Assembly: GCA_002292025.1 (NCBI GenBank)
Contig: DBBC01000071.1
Span: forward strand, 1 to 5,038
Direction of reading: 5' to 3'
From: Firmicutes bacterium UBA994
GTDB taxonomy: Bacteria > Bacillota > UBA994
DNA length: 5,038 bases
In this document: piece after piece, positions 1 through 5,038 of the stretch
Numbering within the stretch: position 1 is the first letter of the stretch
Layout of the letters: every line of letters begins with the position of its first letter
The notes under the pieces: model-generated
What the model saw: only the letters and a program-made list of their open reading frames with translations
Told to the model about the DNA's origin: nothing
Database searches by the model: none
Position numbers and translations under genes: made by a program

Positions 1-106
1 CCTCTCTGCGGCATAAAATTGCAGCTAGTGCAGCAATCGTAGGATGATATTCTACCCTGCGTGCTTACCCTTTCGGGAGCAACATTCCGTGGTGCACCAG
101 ATTACT

Positions 107-174
107 GAGGTCAGTCTGCCCTGAAAATAGCGCCTACCTATTTTCATCCTTCCGATGGTGCCGCAGGCGGCATG
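107..174. repeat. Short hairpin repeat, copy A
   Basis: First of two direct copies of a 68-bp element; the other lies at 1647-1714. Each copy starts with GAGGTCA. An 8-bp stem with a 9-base loop follows (TGAAAATA at 122-129 pairing with TATTTTCA at 139-146). Each copy ends in the near-palindrome TGCCGCAGGCGGCA (159-172). The last 19 bases (156-174) are identical in the two copies, while the first stem has drifted but still pairs. Transposase-like coding sequence begins only a few bases downstream, so the copy sits at a junction. I do not recognise the family. It could be a dispersed intergenic hairpin element or the end of a non-autonomous mobile element. Confidence 0.6.
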
Positions 175-179
175 GGCGT

Positions 180-341
180 CAGTTCAGGGAATGCACTTAC
201 AAGCCTATCTTGACGAATACGTGTTTCGTTTCAACCGCAGAAAAGCTGCCAGCCGAGGGCTTCTATGTTTATCGCCTGTTGGAAACCGCTATGCAAGTTT
301 CACCCACGACTCAGGATGCATTGCTTGGACACAAATTCTAG
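180..341 (+). pseudogene. IS1595-family transposase, C-terminal remnant, frameshifted
   Basis: Translation from about 180 gives HLQAYLDEYVFRFNRRKA, the conserved C-terminal segment of IS1595/ISXO2-like transposases (known family; matched from memory). The frame is then lost. Reading one base further on from the GGG at 257-259 gives EGFYVYRLLETAMQ and runs to TAG at 339-341, which matches the rest of the family's C terminus. A single extra G in that run would explain the shift. The catalytic domain and N terminus, normally 200 or more residues, are absent: upstream sequence is the hairpin repeat instead. This is a dead fragment. The bases just after the stop, to about 367, may include the element's right inverted repeat, but the left end is missing and cannot be compared. 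Confidence 0.75.
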
Positions 342-394
342 TACATACCGTAGCCAAGTAAATGCCCATCATTATAGTAACACCAGAGCAAAAG

Positions 395-400
395 AGGAGG
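395..400 (+). promoter_or_regulatory. Ribosome binding site of the S1 protease gene
   Basis: A perfect AGGAGG lies 8 bases before the GTG at 409. It decides the start: the frame stays open upstream to 265, but that part runs through the transposase remnant and has no such site. From GTG 409 the protein begins with a normal signal peptide. Confidence 0.85.
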
Positions 401-408
401 TTTGTTTG

Positions 409-1602
409 GTGAAAAGATTTTTCGGTGGCAGGGCTGTATTAGCACTAGCAGTTAGCATCTATCTGATAGCCAGCCTCGTGAGCGGAGTACAGCTTTCAAG
501 CGCAATGCCGGATGTATTAAGGAGTGAGTTAAACCTCACTCAAGAGCAAGCCAACATTGTTAGAGGGCAGGAAAGACTCATGAGAGATATCGGCGTGGTA
601 TTGAAGAAAATAGAATCCACCCCGGCCCTCGCGGAGAGGTTTGGGGGGTACTATAGCGACTCGGAAGGGAATCTCGTTTTGGCGTTCACAGAAGATGTGG
701 ATCCATATAAGGAATTTGGCCTAAAGACGGCCCTAGTAAAAAGGGTCAAATTCTCCCTACAATATCTGAATGAAGTCCAAGATGCTATCAGCAACATGGT
801 TAAGGCAAGTCATGGTAGACACGACTTAAAGATTGCAGCGACTTCGGTTGATATGGAAGCGAACCGTGTGGTTGTGTGGGTGGATGATATGGATGAGGCA
901 GTTCTTGGAAGAATCAAAAGGATGGTTGGCTCTGAGGCGCTAGAGTTCAAGAAGCAGGAGGGGGAATTCACAACCGCAAGCGATATCGTCAACGGGCATT
1001 TCGTTGGAGTTGTTAATTCTACGGAAAGGGCCTCAATCGGGTTCCGTGTGAGAAGAAGATTAGGCGCCGGGTTTTACCAGAATGGGTTTATAAGCACGGG
1101 CCATTTTGTCGCCGCAGAAGGCTCCAAAATGGCGGATTCTGTGAATAAAGGCGGACCTTGGCAATATGTAGGACGGTTGCAAAGAAAAGTACGTTCAGGA
1201 AGTGTTGACGCCTCCTTCATAAGCGCGGCTTCAGGACGAACACCTACTAAGAGGTTTATGAATCATGCCAGCTATGCTTACGTCCTGCAAGACACGACGG
1301 TAGGTCGCTACGTCGAGGTATAAGGGGCTGTGTCAGGCAAGAGAACCGGATCCATTACAGCGAACAACTGGGATGGCTGGGTAGATGATATTGCCCTTGG
1401 CCCGATTTTCATGACCGATATGATGATTACAAACATTGGACTGCGGCGTGGAGATAGCGGAAGTGCCCTTACGTGGATCAGGGTGGTTGGAATGTCAGCA
1501 GTCCGTTGCGTGACAGCAGTCATGGTGGCAACTAATGGCGCATCCTCCTTGTTTTCGAAAGTCAATAACGTACTGAGCGCACTAGGAGTAGAGCCATATT
1601 AA
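409..1602 (+). pseudogene. Secreted S1 (streptogrisin/alpha-lytic-like) serine protease with propeptide, in-frame stop
   Basis: The start is GTG 409. Residues 1-31 form a signal peptide (basic MKRFFGGR, then a hydrophobic core). Two propeptide-like segments follow: one around 76-84 (ERFGGYYSD) and one around 145-190 (SVDMEANRVVVW onward), in the style of alpha-lytic-protease prodomains. The catalytic domain begins near residue 205. His232 lies in STGHF (TAGHC in most relatives), Asp267 in VDASF and Ser350 in GDSGSAL. The usual Cys42-Cys58 pair is missing on both sides (Ala208 and Phe233). TAA at 1321-1323 (codon 305) interrupts between Asp and Ser, inside a region resembling the family's GxxVxKxGxxTG segment. 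The same frame then continues to the stop at 1600-1602 with no shift, and AAA or CAA to TAA would be one substitution. If translated as is, the product lacks the nucleophile. Export and self-processing outside the membrane would be expected for the intact form. The family is fairly certain; whether this is a true pseudogene or a sequence error is not. Confidence 0.8.
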
Positions 1603-1646
1603 ACGCTGCCCTGTGTAAATGATAGATGACTTATGCCCAACAGGGC

Positions 1647-1714
1647 GAGGTCATCTGCTACTCTGAAAACAACTCAGCCGTTTTCAGCTTTCTGGTGGTG
1701 CCGCAGGCGGCATG
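1647..1714. repeat. Short hairpin repeat, copy B
   Basis: Second direct copy of the element at 107-174, exactly 1540 bases downstream. It has the same parts: GAGGTCA at the left, a perfect 8-bp stem (CTGAAAAC at 1663-1670 with GTTTTCAG at 1680-1687, 9-base loop), and TGCCGCAGGCGGCA at 1699-1712. Compared with copy A the stem swaps one T-A pair for C-G and gains an outer C-G pair, so pairing is kept while sequence changes. A further CTACCCTGAAAAC follows at 1720-1732 and echoes the left arm. The two copies bracket the transposase remnant and the broken protease. Confidence 0.6.
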
Positions 1715-1802
1715 CGGGTCTACCCTGAAAACATTTGTCTGGGATCAATGCAACACAAAACAGAGCTACGAATACGGTTTTGTCTCGCGGCCCCTGAATT
1801 AC

Positions 1803-1833
1803 AGCACGCAGTGGCCAATTTAGGGTGCTTTTT
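1803..1833 (+). terminator. Weak candidate intrinsic terminator
   Basis: AGCAC at 1803-1807 can pair with GTGCT at 1825-1829, followed by a T run to 1833. The stem is only 5 bp and the loop is long, so this is a weak call. It would close any transcript coming from the protease gene through the hairpin repeat. Confidence 0.3.
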
Positions 1834-2001
1834 CTTCCACGATAACCGTATACCTCGGATATAGAGACATGTGCAGGGTCACCCGCAGATGAAGGCTTGG
1901 TTATTCTGACGTTAACTGCTGCGTCCGGAACATAATGCATCCGTACACGTCTAAACAGGTAAGCCGAGGGCGTAAAGCCTTGGTGCCAGTGGGCTTGGCA
2001 G

Positions 2002-2008
2002 AAGGAGG
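2002..2008 (+). promoter_or_regulatory. Ribosome binding site of the propeptide-repeat gene
   Basis: AAGGAGG lies 5 bases before GTG 2014. It is the strongest ribosome site in the region and points to a start whose frame hits TAG after 18 codons. That mismatch is what exposes the frameshift: the main open frame has no comparable site for its own possible starts at ATG 2061 or ATG 2172. Confidence 0.8.
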
Positions 2009-2013
2009 GCAAA

Positions 2014-2762
2014 GTGAAAAAAGGTTTAGTGGTCTCCCTGACCGTATTGTTGTTGCGGCTATGGCCTTAGGTTCGGCTCTGGTATGGGGTGCAGTTCCTA
2101 CTCCTTCGCCCCGGGGAGGCGGCGAAGTCACCGGTTCTCCATGCCACCCGCCACAAGTTTGGGAAAATAACATGAAACTCCTAGAAGTCTCAAAAAGATT
2201 TGCCTTGGCTGACCTAGCAGCTTTAGGCGTACCTCTAGCCGGCGTCTATGTGGACGCTCCGACTGCTACCTTCTTTGTGGGGCTTACCGAGATAAAGGAC
2301 GAGCATACCGAGCCTATAAGAGCTATAGTCAGTGAAGTTCAGGGCGTAAATCTGGCCTTTTTTAAGGCTAGGTTTACCGAGGCAGAGCTTAGAAGCCCGC
2401 AAAGAAAAATTCCAGCGGTATTCTTGGGTGTTACCTCAGCGGATATGGAAAAACTACATGGTATCGATGATGAAGCCATCAGAGACAAGATGAGAAAAGA
2501 ACTTATGGCCAGAACAAAGAGCAGATTAGCCGAAGGTATCCCTCTGACTCTGATAGGAGTGAATATCAAGGATAACGGGTTAGCGGTTGGTCTTAGAGAG
2601 ATTAAACCTCAGTATATTGAGGCCATCAGAGAGGTTGTCGGTACCGAAGTGCCGATAGAATTTATAGAAGGAGAACTTACAGAAGATTCGGCTAAAATTG
2701 GCAGGCACAACCTAGTGAAGAGAGTTCTGCGTGCCCTTGGCTTGAGGTGGGGGTCGCGATGA
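2014..2762 (+). pseudogene. Exported stand-alone tandem propeptide-repeat protein, frameshifted in signal peptide
   Basis: GTG 2014 starts MKKGLVVSLTVLLL, the first half of a signal peptide, then hits TAG at 2068-2070. The second half (VAAMALGSALVWGAV) is read from about 2052 in another frame, which stays open to TGA at 2760-2762. One missing base in the TTG TTG TTG stretch at 2047-2055 accounts for this and would give a 249-residue protein. The mature part holds two related segments, at 2232-2390 (PLAGVYVDA... VGLTEIKD) and 2541-2690 (PLTLIGVNI... AVGLREIKP). The second closely resembles the propeptide of the neighbouring protease (NRVVVWVDDMDE... VVG-type ending). No catalytic residues or protease domain are present. 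A Pro/Gly-rich linker follows the signal peptide, and its DNA (2104-2127) folds on itself with CTTCGCC/GGCGAAG arms. I infer a trans-acting foldase or inhibitor, but it could simply be a protease relic. Initiation at ATG 2172 would give a 196-residue cytoplasmic form, though its ribosome site is poor. The stop overlaps the next start. Confidence 0.6.
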
Positions 2763-3250
2763 TAAAATTACCAAAAATAATAGCTGTAGTCGGGATTGTT
2801 GTGCTGACCATAGGGTTTATATACTTGGCCTATTTTGCGTCGGTGGAGTATCCCCGATTTAGGATGGGCGCTGAATTAGCCAAGACCCGGTATCAGGTCG
2901 GTGAGAATATCTCGGTCAAGCCATATCTAATCAACATGGGTGAGCGCCCCATTACCGTGTTTGGCGGATGGCCCATTCTCTTTGCTAAGGTCTATGATGC
3001 GGAGAATAGACAGGTAATGGGGCTCCCCATATGGCCGGCACTGACCGTACTCGCTCCTCATGCTCTTAAGCCCCGGGTGCCTTATTATGCTGAAACGCAT
3101 TCACCAGAGGGTTTTACCTTCACCTTAGACAAGCCGGGTAGATTCAAGGTAGTAGCTTGGGCGGAGTTTAGCTTGAGTAGGGAGCATGTCTACCCAATGC
3201 GTATCTATGCTGACCCTATTTGGATAGAGGTAGTTTCTAGCTCTAATTGA
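2759..3250 (+). CDS. Small membrane-anchored protein with BsuPI/Ig-like extracellular domain
   Basis: The start is ATG 2759, chosen because ATGA overlaps the upstream stop (2760-2762) and GAGGTGG at 2744-2750 lies 8 bases away; the GTG at 2747 is less likely. The product is 163 residues. Residues 7-27 are one strongly hydrophobic segment after a short basic start, giving an uncleaved anchor with the remainder outside. The outer part, about 30-160, is rich in alternating beta-type sequence: YQVGENISVKPYLINMG, then WPILFAKVYDAENRQV, a proline-rich loop, and GRFKVVAWAEF near the end. This order (an exposed Asn/Gly turn, a VYD-x-x-x-R/G strand, and a closing G-x-F/Y-x-V-x-A strand) is reminiscent of the BsuPI intracellular-proteinase-inhibitor and related Ig-like domains. 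The match is from memory and weak. Overlap implies translational coupling with the propeptide-repeat gene. Substrate or partner is unknown. Confidence 0.75.
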   Translation: MIKLPKIIAVVGIVVLTIGFIYLAYFASVEYPRFRMGAELAKTRYQVGENISVKPYLINMGERPITVFGGWPILFAKVYDAENRQVMGLPIWPALTVLAPHALKPRVPYYAETHSPEGFTFTLDKPGRFKVVAWAEFSLSREHVYPMRIYADPIWIEVVSSSN

Positions 3251-3415
3251 CACTGGGCATCATGGCGCTAGGCGACGCCAAGTCCGAGAAAGATTCGCTA
3301 GCAAAATCGACCTTGACATCGCGCAGAAAAATCCTTTTCAGTGTGATTCTCGTCACATTACTCCGCTCATAGGCACAGTAAAATAGACGCAGAGACTCAG
3401 AAAGGGGATTTGGAG
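3251..3415 (+). promoter_or_regulatory. Promoter region of the [4Fe-4S] gene
   Basis: The -10 candidate is TAAAAT at 3379-3384, predicting a start site near 3391 and a leader of about 25 bases. No good -35 lies 17 bases upstream of it; that position is taken by the Crp/Fnr-type palindrome instead. A separate perfect TTGACA lies at 3313-3318, but its partner position near 3336 is poor (TTTCAG). A promoter there would be overlapped by the palindrome. A small TGGCG/CGCCA hairpin at 3263-3280 has no T run, so I do not call it a terminator for the preceding gene. Confidence 0.45.
3342..3357. promoter_or_regulatory. Crp/Fnr-family operator (TGTGA-N6-TCACA)
   Basis: TGTGA at 3342-3346, six bases, then TCACA at 3353-3357: a perfect palindrome of the consensus bound by Crp/Fnr-superfamily regulators. 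Its centre, 3349.5, is 41.5 bases before the start site predicted from TAAAAT (3379-3384). That is the classic class II activator position, and the promoter lacks a -35 as such promoters often do. Which family member binds cannot be told from the site; FNR, HcpR-like or another clostridial member are options. The regulator gene is not in the window. Confidence 0.65.
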
Positions 3416-4150
3416 ATGGCGGTACGTAGCATCATCAAGATCAACGAAGATCTGTGTAACGGCTGTGGGCTGTGTGTGCCCGGGTGTGCGGAGGGCGCAC
3501 TGCAAATCGTGGACGGTAAAGCAAAGCTAGTTAAAGAGCAATACTGCGATGGCTTAGGCGTGTGCTTAGGCGAATGTCCGACCGGAGCGCTCACGATTGA
3601 GGAGCGCGAGTCTGTGGAGTATGATGAAGCTGCTACTAACCAATGGTTAAAGAGCATCGGGCGACCGACTGTTTCTGCGGCACATCAACAGCCCGACTTG
3701 CCATGTGGGTGTCCCGGCACCAACCTAAAAACGTTCGGCAAGCGCCAAGAAGAAGCGCCTGCCAACGCACCTGCGAGTGTGGGTCGCTCTGAGTTAACGC
3801 AGTGGCCCATTCAGTTGATGCTGGTGCCGCCCAGCGCGCCGTTTTTGCGCGAGGCCGACCTCTTGCTGGCCGCCGACTGCGTGCCCTTTGCCTACCCGGA
3901 CTTCCATAGAAAGATGCTTAACGGACGTGCTCTGCTTATCGCCTGCCCGAAGCTCGACAATGCCGAGTTGTATGTAGATAAACTCACGCAAATGATTCTC
4001 CGTAACGACTTGCGCAGTATCACCATCGCCCACATGGAAGTCCCCTGTTGCTTTGGGCTGGGCCGCATCGTCAACGAGGCCATGCAGCGCGCCGGGGTCA
4101 AAGTACCGGTGATGAGCATTAACGTCGGCCTTGAGGGCGAGCTTAGGTAA
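3416..4150 (+). CDS. [4Fe-4S] dicluster ferredoxin-domain protein
   Basis: The start is ATG 3416 with AAAGGGG at 3401-3407; the in-frame TTG at 3410 is too close to that site. The product is 244 residues, cytoplasmic. Residues 14-24 are CNGCGLCVPGC (C-x2-C-x2-C-x3-C), a full cluster motif. Residues 44-55 are CDGLGVCLGECP, where Leu47 replaces the second cysteine; as I recall this CDGLG form is usual in this clostridial family. A linker carries CGCPG (97-101). The second half is a compact domain with CPKLD (177-181) and MEVPCC (207-212) plus Cys155, suggesting further metal or redox chemistry. The domain plan matches clostridial proteins annotated only as 4Fe-4S dicluster proteins, some of which I recall near hybrid-cluster-protein genes. 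The exact reaction is unknown; electron transfer or stress redox is inferred. Transcription is probably Crp/Fnr-type controlled. Confidence 0.88.
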   Translation: MAVRSIIKINEDLCNGCGLCVPGCAEGALQIVDGKAKLVKEQYCDGLGVCLGECPTGALTIEERESVEYDEAATNQWLKSIGRPTVSAAHQQPDLPCGCPGTNLKTFGKRQEEAPANAPASVGRSELTQWPIQLMLVPPSAPFLREADLLLAADCVPFAYPDFHRKMLNGRALLIACPKLDNAELYVDKLTQMILRNDLRSITIAHMEVPCCFGLGRIVNEAMQRAGVKVPVMSINVGLEGELR

Positions 4151-4265
4151 AGGAGTTTTTCTTCTTGTTTGGCAGGAAAACACCGTGAGAGGTGGAATTA
4201 TAGAGCATGGCATAATCGGATTTCCCCGAGTTCGATTGGCTAGTATTTGATGAGGAGCTGGGTGT
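4151..4265. promoter_or_regulatory. Spacer with GCAGGA...GAATTATA motif before the membrane-protein gene
   Basis: No stem with a T run closes the iron-sulfur gene here. The spacer contains GCAGGAAAA (4172-4180), a short CACC/GGTG inverted repeat (4181-4184 with 4191-4194), then GGAATTATA (4194-4202). I recall similar GCAGGA...GAATTAT strings in intergenic regions of sporulating Clostridia, possibly promoter elements for a sporulation sigma factor; this is unverified. The ribosome site GAGGAG lies at 4252-4257. Confidence 0.3.
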
Positions 4266-4904
4266 ATGGGCAGACAGGAGCGTAGGCGTCGCCTGCGCAA
4301 AGACAAACCTTCATTACCGTGGGACATGATTATTGCGGGACTGGTGCTGATGCTGTTTATCGGCATTGCCGTATGGTCATATTTTTCCCCTATCATCAAC
4401 GCGCAGTCCTATGCCGGCGGAAGCCCACGTGTGCATCGCTTTATGATTAACCGTGCTGTGCGGCAGCTTGCCGATAGGCCTTATCTAGAGTTTCTGTATA
4501 ACTACCGCGATGCTGAGGAGCAAGTCACCCAGTTCCGCGTAAGAGAAGAAGGGTCCAAGATAACGCTTACCAACCCGCACACTAACGAAGCCACAGAGCA
4601 CACGCCCGATAATGTCCCCGCCACGTTTGTAACGGCCGCCGACATTTTCACTCAACTCAGGCAGGCTTTACGCAACCCCGACTTTGTCCCCTCTCATCAA
4701 GAGCCGGAGCCCGGTGCGCACCAGATATTGCGACTGGCCAAGCAAATAGGTCAAGACGTGACGGAAGGCTTCCTGCTGTTCTTTACACCCGACCACAACA
4801 TTGATATGGTGCAGTACTTCCGGCGTGTAGCTGACAATGTGTATATTCAGCGCGTGTACAGCGGGCTTATCACCGGCATACCCCCGGAGGGAACAACGCC
4901 ATAA
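4266..4904 (+). CDS. Single-pass membrane protein of unknown function
   Basis: The start is ATG 4266, with GAGGAG at 4252-4257 placed 8 bases upstream. The product is 212 residues. It opens with a strongly basic stretch (Arg/Lys at 3, 6-9, 11, 12 and 14), then one hydrophobic segment at about 20-40, and after that a polar region with no second membrane helix. By the positive-inside rule the basic end is cytoplasmic and the C-terminal 170 residues are outside. The outer part has no cysteines or metal motifs. It mixes beta-like sequence (QFRVREEGSKITLTN) with amphipathic stretches (AADIFTQLRQALRN and HQILRLAKQIGQD). I do not recognise the family. It lies 115 bases after the iron-sulfur gene and may share or have its own promoter. 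It ends just before a strong terminator. That it is a real gene is quite sure; its role is open. Confidence 0.85.
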   Translation: MGRQERRRRLRKDKPSLPWDMIIAGLVLMLFIGIAVWSYFSPIINAQSYAGGSPRVHRFMINRAVRQLADRPYLEFLYNYRDAEEQVTQFRVREEGSKITLTNPHTNEATEHTPDNVPATFVTAADIFTQLRQALRNPDFVPSHQEPEPGAHQILRLAKQIGQDVTEGFLLFFTPDHNIDMVQYFRRVADNVYIQRVYSGLITGIPPEGTTP

Positions 4905-4909
4905 CAAGA

Positions 4910-4940
4910 AAGGCTGCCCTGTGTACTTAGGGCAGCCTTT
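4910..4940 (+). terminator. Intrinsic terminator after the membrane-protein gene
   Basis: AAGGCTGCCCT (4910-4920) pairs perfectly with AGGGCAGCCTT (4929-4939) around an 8-base loop, with a T run at 4938-4940 that extends the stem. It begins 6 bases after the TAA at 4902-4904. The A run on the left and T run on the right would let it work in both directions. Confidence 0.9.
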
Positions 4941-5038
4941 TGCGTGTGTCATGTTAATGTGCAAATCGATATATGTACACGGATAGCGCTGGTTAAGGGC
5001 AGTTTCTTAACAGCGGGACGTTACCGCGCGGCACGCGG

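Larger units (their letters stand above)
1603..2013. other. Gene-free spacer with several hairpins
   Basis: I see no credible gene in these 411 bases; the open frames lack ribosome sites and recognisable protein. Contents in order are: an inverted repeat GCCCTGT/ACAGGGC (1608-1614 with 1640-1646); hairpin repeat copy B (1647-1714); an inverted repeat ACAAAAC/GTTTTGT (1755-1761 with 1777-1783); and a weak terminator candidate (1803-1833). A very weak promoter candidate for the next gene is CTGACG at 1906-1911 with CATAAT at 1931-1936, spaced 19 bases apart. The last bases hold the next gene's ribosome site. Confidence 0.5.

Noticed and set aside
265..408. Upstream in-frame extension of the protease gene
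   Set aside because: It overlaps the transposase remnant in another frame, lacks a ribosome site, and would bury the signal peptide.
1321..1332. Two separate genes on either side of the TAA at 1321
   Set aside because: The downstream part has no ribosome site, stays in the same frame and completes the catalytic triad of the upstream part.
1626..1823. A 65-codon open frame over hairpin repeat B
   Set aside because: No ribosome site and no recognisable protein. It is made of the hairpin repeat and flanking inverted repeats.
1951..2000. Cyclic-di-GMP (GEMM) riboswitch words such as CTAAACAGGTAAGCC and GTAAAGCC ahead of the propeptide-repeat gene
   Set aside because: The words are in the wrong order and I could not assemble the two conserved stems or the tetraloop contact.
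2061..2069. ATG 2061 as the real start of the propeptide-repeat gene
   Set aside because: No ribosome site precedes it and it falls in the middle of an evident signal peptide whose first half starts at GTG 2014.
3794..4399. Long open frame on the minus strand over the iron-sulfur and membrane-protein genes
   Set aside because: It is antisense to two well-supported genes with clear motifs, has no family resemblance and no proper start site.
4986..5038. T-box leader: a stem (GTTAAG/CTTAAC) followed by GGGACGTTACCGCG
   Set aside because: The core TGGN that pairs with the tRNA end is missing, and the space after the terminator at 4940 is too short for stem I. The window ends before any target gene.

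Overview
The window looks like chromosomal DNA from an anaerobic Bacillota (Clostridia-like) organism. Ribosome binding sites are strong AGGAGG/AAGGAGG types and GTG starts are used. The best-recognised intact gene is a clostridial-style iron-sulfur protein. Nothing in the window fixes the genus. All recognisable genes are on the + strand.

Positions 1-1602 are degenerate. A short hairpin repeat (107-174) abuts the 5'-truncated, frameshifted tail of an IS1595-family transposase (180-341). Next comes a secreted S1-family, streptogrisin/alpha-lytic-like serine protease with its propeptide (409-1602). Its catalytic His, Asp and Ser are all visible, but an in-frame TAA at 1321-1323 splits the catalytic domain. 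Positions 1603-2013 hold no gene. They contain a second copy of the hairpin repeat (1647-1714), several other small hairpins and a weak terminator candidate.

Positions 2014-3250 hold two overlapping genes. The first encodes an exported protein made of two tandem repeats that resemble the protease propeptide but carry no protease domain; it is frameshifted inside its signal peptide. The second overlaps it by ATGA and encodes a small membrane-anchored protein with a beta-rich extracellular domain resembling the BsuPI protease-inhibitor / Ig-like fold. I read protease, stand-alone propeptide protein and anchored beta-domain protein as a possible protease plus foldase/inhibitor module, now decaying or carrying sequencing errors. 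This module is the least ordinary thing in the window.

Positions 3300-5038 look like ordinary chromosome with a different codon habit (CGN arginine codons and GCG/GCC, against AGA/AGG, ATA and CTA upstream). A perfect TGTGA-N6-TCACA palindrome sits at about -41.5 from a predicted start site, ahead of a 244-residue [4Fe-4S] protein (3416-4150). That layout suggests activation by a Crp/Fnr-family regulator. An unrecognised single-pass membrane protein follows (4266-4904), closed by a strong intrinsic terminator (4910-4940). The last 98 bases contain no gene I can support.
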